Notes under the pieces: model-generated
Told to the model about the DNA's origin: nothing
The model's input: only the letters and a program-made list of their open reading frames with translations
Database searches by the model: none
Program-made: the position numbers and the translations under genes
Shown: piece after piece, positions 13,937 to 25,601 of the stretch
Numbering within the stretch: position 1 is the stretch's first letter
Layout: every line of letters begins with the position of its first letter
NCBI GenBank assembly: GCA_027579435.1
Contig: JANBPK010000727.1
Coordinates: forward strand, 1-64,000
Direction of reading: 5' to 3'
Origin: Candolleomyces eurysporus
Taxonomy: Eukaryota; Basidiomycota; Agaricomycetes; Agaricales; Psathyrellaceae
Length of the DNA stretch: 64,000 nt

Positions 13937-16900
13937 ATGGTCCTCGTCTCGCCTCCATCGCTCTTCCACCCTCGACCCCGTCCAGGACCATTCCTCCCGC
14001 CAAATCCTCCAGAATCTGCCCCGCACGCGAAGATCTCAACCATTCCACCATCAGGCCCTCGNCCCCCCTTCCTCTCCAGCAGTAGGCCCTCCAGTCCCGG
14101 CTCGAAGAACAAGCAGCCCTCGGCCTCGGGTCATTCAGAGTACTCCAGCCAGTCCTCATCGTCGCCCTCAGACTCCTCTGCTTCCAAGCCAGCACCGTCC
14201 CAGAAGTATGTCCATCCATCGTCCATCATATATATATCTCGTCTCAACTCGCACCAGTGTGTGCTCAGCATGTGGAAAGCCCATGCAGGGGCCTTTTGTC
14301 CGTGCCCTTCAGACAGTCTTCCATCTCAACTGCTTCAAGTGCATGGTCCGTTTCTTCCATCGTGTTCATCGCGCAACATGCTGATCGTCTCCAGGATTGC
14401 GGTGAAGTCGTTGCGAGCAAGTTCTTCCCAATCGACGGCCCAGATGGCAAGCAACAGCCTCTATGCGAACGAGACTATTTCAGTCGTCTCAACCTCATCT
14501 GTGCAAAATGCAACATGGCCCTTCGTGCAAGCTACATCACCGCATGCAGTGCGTCGCTCCTCCACATTCCTGATATACCTCTGACCGTCTTTCCAGATAA
14601 AAAGTACCACGTAGAACACTTTACTTGCTCGCTCTGTCCTGCGCTCTTCGGCCCCCAAGACTCGTACTACGAACATGACGGCGATGTCTACTGCCATTTC
14701 CATTACTCCACCCGATTCGCAACAAAGTGTGCAGGCTGCAACTCCGCCATCTTGAAACAGTTTGTCGAAATCAATAGAAACAGCCGTGATGAATGCTGGC
14801 ACCCAGAGTGCTACATGATNAACAANGTGCGTGCCCTTGATATCTTCACCACCCTTTACGTCCCTGATCGTACCTTAGTTTTGGAACGTCAAAGTAGCCT
14901 CCCGTCGCCCAACGTCAACTGCATCTTCTATAACCTCTCCCGATGCCCTTTCCTCTTCCACACCCCCTGAATCTCCCCAAAACCCATCTTACCTTGAAGA
15001 AGAGTCCCTAGAAACTCCTTCCTCTTTACGCGAAAAACAGTCACGGATGGAGCAGCAGGTTTACCGCATCTGGACTGTCCTCTCTGCGTTCGAAGAATCG
15101 TCNGCGGCTTGTATCAGTGATATGTTGAGGCAGGTTAGCAACGGAGTCTATCTCGATGCAATTAGGATGGCAGAAAAGTTCATCCTGCATGTGGAGGTCT
15201 TGTTTGCTACTGTCGACGATCTAGAGTACCAATTTGCGAAGCTGAACAAGAAAGGTGCGTTCTTTCTCCATGGATACTCCAAATTCGAGANCCAACTCTC
15301 ATTCGCATGTCCGTCTAGGCATGTCCCACGTCCGTGAAGCTCGCATGCTTTGCCGCAAAACCGTCGAACTCTTCACTCTCCTTTCACATACGCAAGAGAC
15401 CGGAGCAAGGCGGATGGGCATGACACAAGAGCTGCTCGCGCTCGTCACGGGCCTGGCCCATTATCTCAAGATCCTCATTCGTATCGCTTTGACTGGCGCA
15501 CTCAAGCTCGAGCGTGATTATGCATCGAGGGTGGCAATGTCTAGTTTCCTGGACAAGCTACATCTGCTTGCAGTNCAGGGAGCAAATCCAACGGCTCGGC
15601 GGATGATCAGGGGCTCAAACGGCGAAATCATGCAGCCCACTCCAGGAGTTGGTAACTATGGCACACAGTGTGTGACTTACGGTTTCAGGAGTCTGGCGCC
15701 TGAAAACGCGGGCGAAAGCCCGTTCTCCGTCAATGCTCATCGGAACGCTGAAGCCACNAACGGCGGGGAAAATACCAACCCAAGCGGATTGTCGGCAAGC
15801 AGTCCTCCATCGGATCTCTGCGTCAAATGTGCAACAACGGTGGAAGAGGATTGCGTAAGGCTGGGGACGTATCAGAGGTGGCATTCGAACTGCGTGCAGT
15901 GTCTGACCTGCGGAAAGGTTGCGACCGTGCCCCTACCCCCAGATCCTCAAGGCGGCGCAGGATCGAAAAGTGGTGATGAGCGGGAGCCCTCGTCTCAGAA
16001 TCCTTCTTCCTCCCAACCCTCAAGCTCATCGAAACACTCTACCCAACGTCGTCAACCTGCGAACGTAGGCCAGTTCGTCTACGATCTTTCCTCCTTCCAG
16101 AGCACCCCTTCGTTCGGAGATGTTCCCACGCGAATATACTGCCTCGAGCACGGACATCAAGGTTGCAAGGGTGGATTCCACCCTGTCCAGCGGTTGGANC
16201 ANTATGCCTTCCTGCTAAATGTTGCGCTACGGAGACTGTACTTGTTGCTCCGAAGGCAGGGCGTTGTTCCGGCTGTTGCTCCTCCACCGGCCGACCAAGC
16301 AGGTCAAGCTACACAAGTGATACGGACTCCCCCAGACATGTCTGATCCTTACCGCGACTCGACGGAGCGCATGAAGTCGGTTTATCTCGATAGGAAATTG
16401 AGTGCGACGGCAAGGCTGCCAAAGCGCTCGACCATCGTAGAGGGACCTTCGTCCGACGCAGTATCTGCCGGTTATTCGCAAGCCTCAGCAACATCCTATT
16501 CNCAGTCTACCGTACCTCAATCGTATCCACAGCCCACGACTGCATCACCTGCATCGAGTTATACCCAACACACGGCCTCTTCGACGCAGCCCACGAATGC
16601 ATCATCTACATCGAGTTACACACAACACACAGCCTCCTCGGCGCAGACCCAGTATCAGCCCCTGAGAGCATACGATTCTCAGAATCAGATTCCTCCTCCG
16701 TCTCCGAAACAACCCCAAGCTCCTTATCGGCCTTCGATCTCTACTCAACCGAGTCAGGATGGGCAACAAACTCCGCGCGCAGCGAACATGGGGAACAAAA
16801 TGCTGGAACCACCGGAGCGAGGACTTGCTTACAATGATGACACTCACCCGGCCAATATTCCTGTACCAAGTTCGCCTTCTGCAACAAGCGGTGGGCACGG

Positions 16901-18956
16901 ATCCAACGCTGCGTACTACAATGACGATACGCACGGAAGCGGTCAACAGCAGCAACCGCAGCAAAGTCAGCAGCAGCAGGTCTACCAACCCCAGGCACAG
17001 CATTATCAACACCCCCTACAACGGGAGCAGCAACAATACACTCAGCAGCAACAGCAGTATCAGCAATATCAGCAGCAGCAGCAGTACAATCAGCAACAAC
17101 AAGCTGGTGGGTCGTCATATCAGGCCTCTCGTGGTATGGGCGGACCCCAAGGTCCTGGAACTCCTGCCGCCAGCGCTACAAGCAATGACGGCATCACGCT
17201 TGGCGATATTGCTTCCCTTGTGGAAGCTGCTCAGGCCCGAGAGCAACATCGTTCACTTCCTCGCGAAAGCTCTCTTCCGTTTATCAGCAAGCTTTCTCCC
17301 CTTGAGCTGGCGATCGTGAAACACTGCGCGGTGCTTGCTCTCTCGCGGTCGGTGTTGAAGGATTCGTTTGACCTCGATGAAATTCTGGAGCTTGTGGAGA
17401 ACAAGAAGAGTACGTTCTGGAACAAGTTGTTCAACAAGGGAGACAAGAGCAAGGTTAAGAAGAAGGGGGTCTTTGGGGTGCCGTTGGAGTTGTTGGTGGA
17501 ACGAGAAGGCGCGGATTCGATGTTGGGTGCTGCGAGGGTGGCCGTCACGGTACCCAGTTTCATCGACGATGTCATATCGGCCATGAGAACTATGGGTACG
17601 CGCACAGCTGTTGCCTATGGTTTGTGAGTTGCGGTGAGCTAATGATCTTCTAGATATGTCGATTGAAGGTATCTTCAGAAAGAATGGCAACATCCGACGG
17701 TTGAAAGACTTGACGGACGCCATCGATCGGGATCCTGGCTCCGTGGACTTGACTCAAGACAATCCGGTTCAACTGGCCGCCCTCCTGAAGAAGTTCCTGA
17801 GGGATCTGCCTGATCCTTTAATGACATTCAAGCTGCATCGCCTGCTGATTGCTTCGCAATGTAAGTCCACATTTTATTGCTGATTATCTCTCTCCTAAGC
17901 TCCAATCCCTTTCTAGCTGTACCTCAAGACGATGATGAACGCAAACGGTACCTGCACCTTATATCCTTGATCATGCCGAAACCCCATCGAGATACCATGG
18001 AAGTCTTGTTTGTGTTCCTCAAATGGGTCGCATCGTTCGCACATATGGATGCTGAGACGGGAAGCAAGATGGATCTTGGCAATCTCGCGACGGTCATCTG
18101 CCCAAGTATTCTCTACTCTCGAGGGCGCGACCCAGTACGAGACGAGACATTTGGTGCCCTCCGAGTTGTCACGTCCTTGCTGGAGAATCAAGACGAGTTC
18201 TTCCTTGTCCCAGCAGATATGTTGCCCATCCTCCAGGATCAAGAGTATTTCGCCGGCGCTCTGGAACTGCCGTCGAAGGAGTTTTTGAAGAAGGTGGACG
18301 CCTACATGAAGGTGAAAGGATCAGGGGCGAGAACGCCAGGCCCTGGGACGCCCTTCATGGGCAGCCAGCAACAGCAGGGGATGCTCGCCGGATCACCAGC
18401 TCCTCGATATCCCATGTCAGCTCCTCCGCTGTCTCCTACGATGGAGAGGCCCCCTCCAATTGGCATGTCTGCCTCTGACCGTTCGGGAAGGCCAAGCCCC
18501 AATATCACACCTCATCCCCCACAGCAGCAACCATCTTCCTCGAATCACGGACATGGAGGAAACGCGAACGGGGGTGGTAATGGGTATTTCGGGAGTGGAG
18601 GAGTTTCTCCGAGTGACTACCATCCTTCTGGTTCTCCTTCATTGGGACACCACGTTCCACAGGCGCTACTTCAACAACAGCAGCAGCAACAGCAACAGCA
18701 GCAGCAAAGAACGCCTCCTATGGGCAACACTGCAGAATGGTCATCGCCCCAACCTCTCAGAGCAAATGGTAGTGGAACAGGAGGGACACCGGCCGGGTCT
18801 AGGCCTGCCTCCGTTGCTGGTGGCATGCCCCCAAGATCATTCAATAACGGCGCCGTTATGCCGTCGTCGCCCATGGAAGTAGGCAACCAGCCGATGTATG
18901 GCTCGCCACCGACGAATGGATATCAATCGAATGGTGCCGTCTCCCGTCAGCGGTGA
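13937..18956 (+). CDS. LRG1: LIM-domain RhoGAP, Lrg1-like
   Basis: A GTPase-activating protein with LIM zinc fingers. Its closest yeast counterpart by architecture is Lrg1, a Rho1 GAP acting on cell-wall synthesis; the Rho1 target here is inferred. Start ATG 13937 is the first in frame (MVLVSPPSLFHPR), splicing to VCSACGKPMQGPF at LIM1; LIM2 begins LICAKCNMALRAS, a third begins TKCAGCNSAIL, and a fourth LIM-like zinc module is CVKCATTVEEDC. A Gln-rich region follows (16.9-17.1 kb). The RhoGAP domain starts FGVPLELLVEREG; its arginine finger is in GIFRKNGNIRRL (Arg codon 17677-17679), with LLKKFLRDLPDPL and NLATVICPSIL downstream. The tail is Ser/Pro-rich with a Gln run at 18671-18708. Some n calls sit near exon borders at 14.8 and 16.2 kb. 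Confidence 0.9.
16941..17102 (+). repeat. Polyglutamine-rich CAG/CAA tract in the RhoGAP linker
   Basis: About 160 bp of imperfect CAG/CAA codons encode Gln runs broken by Tyr, Pro and Ser between the last LIM-like module and the GAP domain. Mixed CAG and CAA codons suggest selection for Gln rather than simple recent slippage. Confidence 0.85.
18671..18708 (+). repeat. Short CAG/CAA repeat coding for about 12 Gln
   Basis: A run of CAA and CAG codons in the C-terminal tail of the RhoGAP, encoding an uninterrupted glutamine stretch. Likely length-polymorphic among strains (inference). Confidence 0.85.
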
Positions 18957-19536
18957 TGACGTGCCTAATTCACTCTTTGGTTGTTGGTTTTCCCGCTTGT
19001 CCCTGTCGATTTAATCTGCTCATTGCTACGACTACTAGCACGTATACCTTTTGCTGATTCATACCAACGACGATTGAATCCCAATCAACTGCGCGTTCGC
19101 TTATCCCTGTCTCTCCTTTCGTGCCAGTGTTCATACTTTCCCCCCCACTACTTATGTCGAGCGGCGAGTCGTAGTGTCCTCGGATCTGACTATGGATGAT
19201 AGTATAGCCTAAGTTGTCAATATGTGTATTTTAACAGCTTCCTTTCCCTCATATCTCATACTCTGGACTTTCCTTTTGTTTTTTTGTCAATCGCAAGCTA
19301 ATTTTCAAGTTATGACGATTCGATTCGGCTTGAGCGCATCCGTACGTTGTCCCCAACGGATCAATGTCACGGATCAAAATTGAGCAGCTGCGAATGATGT
19401 CGGCAACGAAATGGACTGACGTTTGACTGTGCCGCCGAAGGGACGCGCAGACAAGACAAATATAACAAACTCTTCCGGAATGTATTTAATAGCATCCCAA
19501 TCATACCTGCCTCCCATTCTAAACATCAGCTCTACC
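18957..19536. other. Intergenic region, no supported gene
   Basis: 580 bp between the RhoGAP stop and the first small-TM gene. It is T/C-rich near 19,010-19,280 (presumed RhoGAP 3' UTR) and then holds the promoter of the next gene. No RNA gene or repeat recognised. Confidence 0.5.
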
Positions 19537-20199
19537 ATGACACCTGGACATCACCGCTATCATACTTCCTGGTCCATGGGCTGCTCACCAGGCTCTGGCG
19601 GATTCTATCGCTATCGTCGGGGCCCCTCCCGTATTCTCTGGTTCATCGTTGGTGCCGGTGCTGCGTCTTGGTACATCAAGCGTCACCAAAGCGGTCACGC
19701 AAACTCTGTGCAGTGGCAGCCGAGCTCGAATGGTCCAAACCAGCAGCAGTATGGTTCGTCAAGTACGACTCCATCAGCTCAAGCACCTCCGCCACCAAGC
19801 CACTACCCCACTCAAGCACCTCCGATCTACCAGAACTCGCAACAACCGCCTGTGCCTCAGCACCACCCAGAGCCGCCAGTGCAAGTTGCTAAGGCCGAAG
19901 ACTCAGTAATTAATCAAGGAGTCAGCGAGGCTGTACGCTCAATTCTCTTCACCTGTTTCGTCGCTTCATACTAACGCTACCATAGATGAATCTAGCCGAA
20001 ACTACGCTTGAATCCATATTGGGTACTGCTCAAGCTTTGAAGCTGGTAAGTGAATCCTAACCCCATTCCTTTCCATATACTAAATCTTGGACGCCGTACC
20101 CAGCAACTTGCAGATCAGCGGGCAGAACGAGAGAGGCAGCAGAAGGAAGCAGAGAAGAAGAGGGAGGAAGAGCTGCGAACCCCTCCTCGATGGGTCTAG
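19537..20199 (+). CDS. Small single-TM hypothetical protein, paralogue A
   Basis: Function unknown. Three exons with two phase-0 introns at 19933-19985 (53 nt) and 20046-20103 (58 nt) give 183 residues. After a His/Gly-rich start comes a hydrophobic stretch, RILWFIVGAGAASWYI, a likely single membrane anchor or uncleaved signal. The middle is Pro/Gln/Ser-rich and probably disordered. The C-terminus is a charged amphipathic helix (LESILGTAQALKLQLADQ, then Arg/Glu/Lys-rich) ending TPPRWV. It has a clear relative 3.5 kb downstream with the same hydrophobic segment, the same two intron positions and a similar end (NPPRLV). No catalytic motif is visible. Mitochondrial or ER membrane location is possible but not shown. 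Confidence 0.75.
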
Positions 20200-20302
20200 A
20201 ATACCGATACTGTACACAACTTGAACTCTGATAGTACGAGCCAATCGCAGGTCATTTAATATTAGTTTTGTAGTCACTGTAGAATCTATGGGAACGTATT
20301 TA

Positions 20303-20384
20303 TGGATTTGACGCTCTTTCTCCGAAGCCTCAAATAGATTTCAATTTATCACGGAAATAGCATACCAACCGAAAGCAGACCTAA
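20303..20384 (+). repeat. Diverged direct repeat, unit 1
   Basis: Shares the order gacnctctttctcc, an A/T-rich middle, aaatagcatacc-like sequence and accgaaagcagac with 22665-22747. It lies just downstream of paralogue A. Similarity stops at both ends. Together with the gene paralogy it suggests an older duplication of the whole block. Confidence 0.6.
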
Positions 20385-22664
20385 GGCTATAGCAAACACC
20401 AACTTGGGAAACGGTCACTACGCAGCGTACCGGCTATCCAACGATCAAGAAATTAATTAGAAGGAAGGTTTCGCTTCCATTGCGTGTTGTTAGTATCGGT
20501 GTAGAAGCGAGTTGATATCCATGTATTGGCGAAATTGTATCAATGGTGAAACATAAAGAAACAATGATATTAACGAGCTGGAGTGACTTTATGGTGTGAT
20601 TGAGGCTCGAGAGCCAAAGAAAACGATAAATACGACTATATATAATGAGTGAAAAAAAAAAAGAAAAAGAAAAACTCTGAGTCAAGCAAATTAGAACGAT
20701 TAAGACAGACGAAGAACGAGGCCACTCACGAATTAATCAGGGGAAAGCAATGAAGCAGTAGATGATTGGGTTGGAGGAGTGCTTGAATGGGGATTGAGAA
20801 ACTGGAATGCGCGCGTTAAGCAGCAGAGAGAGAACGAGAACTTACTTGAATGAGCCTTTATTTCAGGTTAATGGCGATGGGATAATGTGCTCTTCCGGGA
20901 TGTGAAGAGTTTCGTAGCGGCAACAGAAATTATGGCCTCGGTAGAGTATGCAAGCCTAGGGATCTTCCAGGTTAGTGAGAACAAACATGAAAACCTATAC
21001 CTACCTTTCCCGGAGCTGTCCAAGATCGAAGAAGTCAGATACAGCAAGGGAAAAACACCAGAAAAAAAAACGCACCTCATCCCAAATCCCCTCCACTGTC
21101 GGCCCCGAGATCCGTCGACGCCCAGTTCCAGGACACACACGAACACTACTCGTTTTTGCGCTCTGTCGACCACAACCAAAGCAACTTCCTTGTTCAGGAA
21201 TACAATGCGGGTTGTGATGCGAACTTGAGTATCACAGAAGCGTCCCTGTTCTAACAGGGCGACTTATACTGGCCGAGCGACACCCGTGCCCACGTAACTC
21301 CCCTTGACGGGCCCACTGTTAAGTGAATGACGCCGTCTCAGGAGCACTGAGGGGGATTGGACCTCTCAAGGAGCCGTGTTTCCACGACAGCCCTGCAACG
21401 TTCCACTACACCGGAATGCACACCGGGCATTCCTAGCCCCAGTAGGGACCGCGCGCGGGGGTCTCGCGAGGAGACCTGAAGCCAGGTTGCGATGTAGGGA
21501 TAGATGCTCGAGATTTACGCGTGTGTGTGCCCCTTTCCTGTGCGCCGTGAGCGTATCTCGTGTGGCGGGCACTTGAAGGTTTAGTCTGAGAATAGCGGGA
21601 TGATGTTAGAACCACGCTCGATATGATGCACGAACGACACGAACCTTAAAAACGGTGCTAGGCGCAGTTTGCCATCATGGATAGGATTGCGGATGGCGAT
21701 GAAGCGCGTCGATACGGTGGTTACTAGAAAGAGATGAGCACCGAGAAGGAGACGAAGACAATAGGGAAGCGTTCACTGGTTGGGACACGACCGTAGTCGA
21801 CACTCCACAAAGATGGGAGAGGAGAGAAAGCATTTTGTGATGCCATGAGACGATCATTGGCGGTGAAGAGTATTGAAGCCGTTGTGGCTAAATAGAACAA
21901 CGTTGAGAGCTGCAAAGAGTGGGAGAAGGCGAGGAAGGATGTACCGATGAAAGTATCAGAGACAGACGGAATCGAAGTAGAAGTGTTTAACACTATGAAT
22001 GAAGCGACGTCCAAGGGTGGCAGCGGCGAGCATCGACGCATGGGTATTTACTAGGAAGAGGCGAGAATGAGTAACAAGCGTAGCGAAAGAGGAAGCACGC
22101 ACTGATGAAGGCGTGATGCTCTTGGTGGACTCCTTGAAGATGAGGATAGAATGGAAGAGAAAGACTATGAAGAGTACCGCTAAAAGTCTGGGTTTCTTAT
22201 AGGTAGAGCCCTTGCACGCGGTTCGCAGTCAGCCAGTCGGTGGATGTCAGCCCTCTCTGTCGAAATTATCCTGAGGCTGACGATGATCGTAGCTGCACGA
22301 CGTGCCGCAAGGTTTGGCTAGAGAATTCAAACCACAGGTAATCAAAGAGACCAGAAGATCAGTCGAGAGCAGGGGTGTTTCTGTTGTTCAAATTCCCAGA
22401 AGGGCAACTCTGAAGTAGTAGATAGGTAGGAGTACATGATGCAAGGTCGTATGAGCCTTCCAGTTGAAGTCGACTCCAGAAACAGCTTGAGATCGCCCTG
22501 AGATGATGGTCGAGGTAGTCTGGGCCTTTCAGATGTCGATAACCTCAAAGAATTGACATAATGCGTGGCCTCGAGCACTCGCTCGGTTGGGCATCGTCCA
22601 GTTAATCCCATTGAAGTCCCAAATCGGAGACAAGGCTGGCGAGCGGAAGTTGGCTAGAGTGATG

Positions 22665-22747
22665 ACGTATGGATCTGACACTCTTTCTCCAAAGCTTTGA
22701 GATACGAATCTATGACAAAAATAACATACCCACCGAAAGCAGACTCC
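22665..22747 (+). repeat. Diverged direct repeat, unit 2
   Basis: Partner of 20303-20384 in the same orientation, here about 330 bp upstream of paralogue B rather than downstream of a copy. The shared core includes ctctttctcc and ccgaaagcagac. Confidence 0.6.
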
Positions 22748-23071
22748 TGCAGCACACAGTAACCTGTAATCTCCAGCTCGCAGCACGTCCCAAGTTCGAG
22801 GGCCGGCCAGGTACAGATCTCGACGGATCAAACGCAACCGTAGCCGAGAGAACGGATCAACGGAAACTAATGTGGATGACACTGCATACGAATGCCTTCG
22901 GCCAGCCGTAGTCGAGCCGCACAGAGGCCGGGGTGTCAACGCAAGACCTACGCAGCCGACGAGACGCGCACCAGCCTTGCCATGGACAGTATTTAAGCCC
23001 GTATCAACTTTCCGATGCACTCAAGCTTCCACTACTCACACTCACTTGACTGTTTCCCTACCCTCTCAAAC

Positions 23072-23725
23072 ATGCCCTCCCGCCTCCTCTGGTTTCTGAT
23101 TGGCGCTGGCTCGGCGTCATGGTGGATGATGTGCAAAGACAGAGACTTCAGCAGAAGACACTGGGGTCATTGCAGACGGGTTGATTACCCTATGCCTGTC
23201 GATGCAGAGCATATGAACCGGGCTCCACCTCGGGATCCCAGCAACGACACAGCTGCAGCTCCAGGCGGTCCAGGCCCCTACGACTCTGGATCCCCCCAAC
23301 CCAGACGCCACCCTTGGCAGATGAAGGAACACTGGGAATGGCGATGGCAGCAGAGAAATCGACAAGAAAACAATAATAACGGAGCTTCTCAGTGGCCTTG
23401 GGATGCCTCTGATGAGCGATTCGATGAAATGACTAAGCAGGCCGGTGAGGCGGTGCGTGTACCCACATCTAATCCATTTAATCTTCATCTAATCGTCTCA
23501 TAGATGACAGAGTTGACAGAGGTCACTCTCGATACTGTCCTCACAACCGCACAAGCGTTGAAAGTGGTAAGTTTTTCGGTGAAGTTCATCCATGAGTATA
23601 ACCGTTGCTAACTCAAGGCTTCATTACAGAAACTTGCGGAGTATCGCGCAGAGAAGGAGAGGCAGCAAAAAGACCTGGACGCGAAGAGGGAGGAGGCTCG
23701 AAGGAACCCTCCTCGACTGGTTTGA
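23072..23725 (+). CDS. Small single-TM hypothetical protein, paralogue B
   Basis: Function unknown. Start ATG 23072; phase-0 introns at 23453-23503 (51 nt) and 23567-23629 (63 nt) give 179 residues. The hydrophobic anchor SRLLWFLIGAGSASWWM sits directly at the N-terminus, whereas paralogue A has about 28 residues before it. The middle is Pro-, Trp- and Asn-rich and differs from A. The end again has the charged helix (VTLDTVLTTAQALKV, KLAEYRAEKERQQKDL) finishing NPPRLV. Conservation is concentrated in the anchor and the C-terminal helix, which are probably the working parts. A tandem duplicate of the gene at 19537-20199, convergent with the downstream transporter gene. Confidence 0.75.
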
Positions 23726-23931
23726 TTTGATTCGAGGGAATATCATGGACACTGCTCTTTTTTGTACACATACTTTGTAGCTATAGCTAACTAGTACCGC
23801 ACACCCACATCTCATAATTTCGGATCGAAATTTCACTGATACATTTTTCATGAAAGACAAGTCGCTAGTGGTAGTCATAAAGCATCACAATTCGTGCAAA
23901 GGGGTAACACTTCAGCCGATATCTTCGCCGT

Positions 23932-25601
23932 TTACTTTGTTTCGCGGATTTCAATTTCCTCCTCGACCTTTTCGTTTGGTGTTTGAGGTTCGTTGTCAGT
24001 GGCAGCTGCAACCGGTCCCTTTTCTTCATCGGCAACCTTATCGTCGCGACCGCGCTTGTTGACATAGTCTGGAGCTTGCGGGTCCAGCATACCTTGTTCT
24101 TCAGCTGTAAAGGGCAATGAATATTGTGCTTTCGCAAGAAGAGCGAGAAACATACGCGTAGAGTGCCAGAAGTACACAATCAGCCCGCCCATGATGAACA
24201 CGAAGGAAACGAAGTATAGCCAGTAAGGGGAATATTTCTGGGAGAAGTGCAGATTAGTTCAGTCTCCTTGCAAAGATAACGAACGACATACGTAGAGGAA
24301 GAGACCTGCGGATTGTGAAACAGAGTTATCAGTGATTGTGTACATAAAAGCGAGGAGCCGACTCACCAAACAACAGGCCGTAGAAATCACTCGAAAGCAG
24401 GCTCAAGTTGAAATATGTGGAGGACGCCCAACGATAGATCATGGGTGCCACGGTATAGAGGATAATCATAGCAATGGTGAAGGCAAAGATCAAACCAATG
24501 ATCCCTCCATTCCATGGTACCTCTCGCATCTGCTTCCACTCAAGTGCTGAGGCCTGGATTCCGCCGATGAGGAAACCCCACAATCCCAGTTGCCCGACAA
24601 CCTCGTACAAGGGCCGTTTGCGCACAAGGAACTCCTCGGTCGCGTTTGCTATTGCAAGGGGAAGGCAAGTGAGTGTGAAGATCGGACGAATGCTGAAGAC
24701 GGAGAACATACTGAAGCCATAGAGGGTCGCTCCTGCGATCATAAACGCGTCCCCTTTCCCCCTCGCTATGGGATCCCAGCCTTTGTTCGTAATCTGATCA
24801 GCACCCACAAGAAGTCCAAGACCACCGATACAAATGAACACTCCCTGCAGAAATCATGTCAGAATTCCAGATGCACACAATATATGAGAAATGAAAGTGG
24901 GGGCTTACAAGCATCTGGGTCCAATGGTATCGCACCCGCATGTACAGCCAGGAGAAGAAGAGGCAAACTGGGATTGCCCATGCGTCCAGGAGCATGCACG
25001 ACAGAAGATCGGTGTACTGGTAAGCTTTGACGACCAAAAAGTTGGCTTCGACGTCGCATGCCGCTAGGATAAAGTACTTCCAGCCATCCTTGAGAACCAT
25101 CTTCCCCCATCCTTTCCATCCATCTGAGGGTGAACAATGAGATCAGAAACGCACAACTGGACGTATACGTAAACTCACATTGATAGATCGTGTATGGCGT
25201 GTAAATGGCGAACAAGGAAAAGTACCTGTGAAACATTCCATCAGCACGAGGCATCGATAGCAGCATTGAAATGCTCACAAGAAGAAGCCCTGGGATGTGC
25301 TCAACGTCCATCCTCGCTTGACGAGCTCCGTGGTGGTGACGGTAGTGCAGGTGATGCAGAGAGAAACCAGTTGGCCTGCAAGCAACGACAGCACGAATCG
25401 CCGGGTCCACAAACTCTTCCATCGAGCACCAAAGCTCGAGAAAAAGGCGCTCGGGGACGACCAGTCAATCGGCGGCCGCGACTGGGGCGAAGTTGGCGGG
25501 TGTTCTTCTTGAACCGATATGCTCTTCTTCTCGTCATCTTGCCCAACCTCTGGGACAAGGGGAGGGTTCGGGACGGTCGTGGGCTCTGCTGGAGCGGCCA
25601 T
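23932..25601 (-). CDS. SLC35F-type (DUF914) putative nucleotide-sugar/solute transporter
   Basis: A multi-pass membrane protein of the drug/metabolite transporter superfamily, SLC35F1/F2/F6 group; substrate unknown. Start at 25601 (MAAPAEPTTVPNPPLVPEVG); a Ser/Pro-rich cytosolic N-terminus precedes about ten TM helices. Recognisable blocks: FVLSLLAGQLVSLCITCTTV, YFILAACDVEANFLVVKAYQ, YTDLLSCMLLDAWAIPVC, GLGLLVGADQ and GDAFMIAGATLYGFSNATEE, with WGFLIGGIQASALEW later. The blocks DVEANFLVVKAYQYT and LLDAWAIP are characteristic of this group. The C-terminal tail is charged and ends EIEIRETK. At least seven exons with short GT-AG introns. A stray copy of the first-exon start lies at 27255-27316, created by the local duplication. 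Confidence 0.88.

Larger units (their letters stand above)
20200..23071. other. 2.9-kb interval without a supportable gene
   Basis: Between the two small-TM paralogues. Both strands have only short open stretches. On the minus strand, 22041-21724 reads as a Ser/Phe-rich hydrophobic peptide with intron-like sites nearby, and 20990-20880 gives PRLAYSTEAIISVAATKLF; neither resembles a family I recognise. A poly-A-like run lies at 20649-20672, and 21230-21560 is noticeably GC-rich. A diverged direct repeat lies at 20303-20384 and 22665-22747. An unrecognised minus-strand gene or a decayed gene cannot be excluded. Confidence 0.4.

Noticed and set aside
21230..21620. GC-rich stretch considered as a solo LTR or transposon remnant
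   Set aside because: No terminal repeats, target-site duplication or coding similarity to a transposon could be seen; unusual composition alone is not enough.
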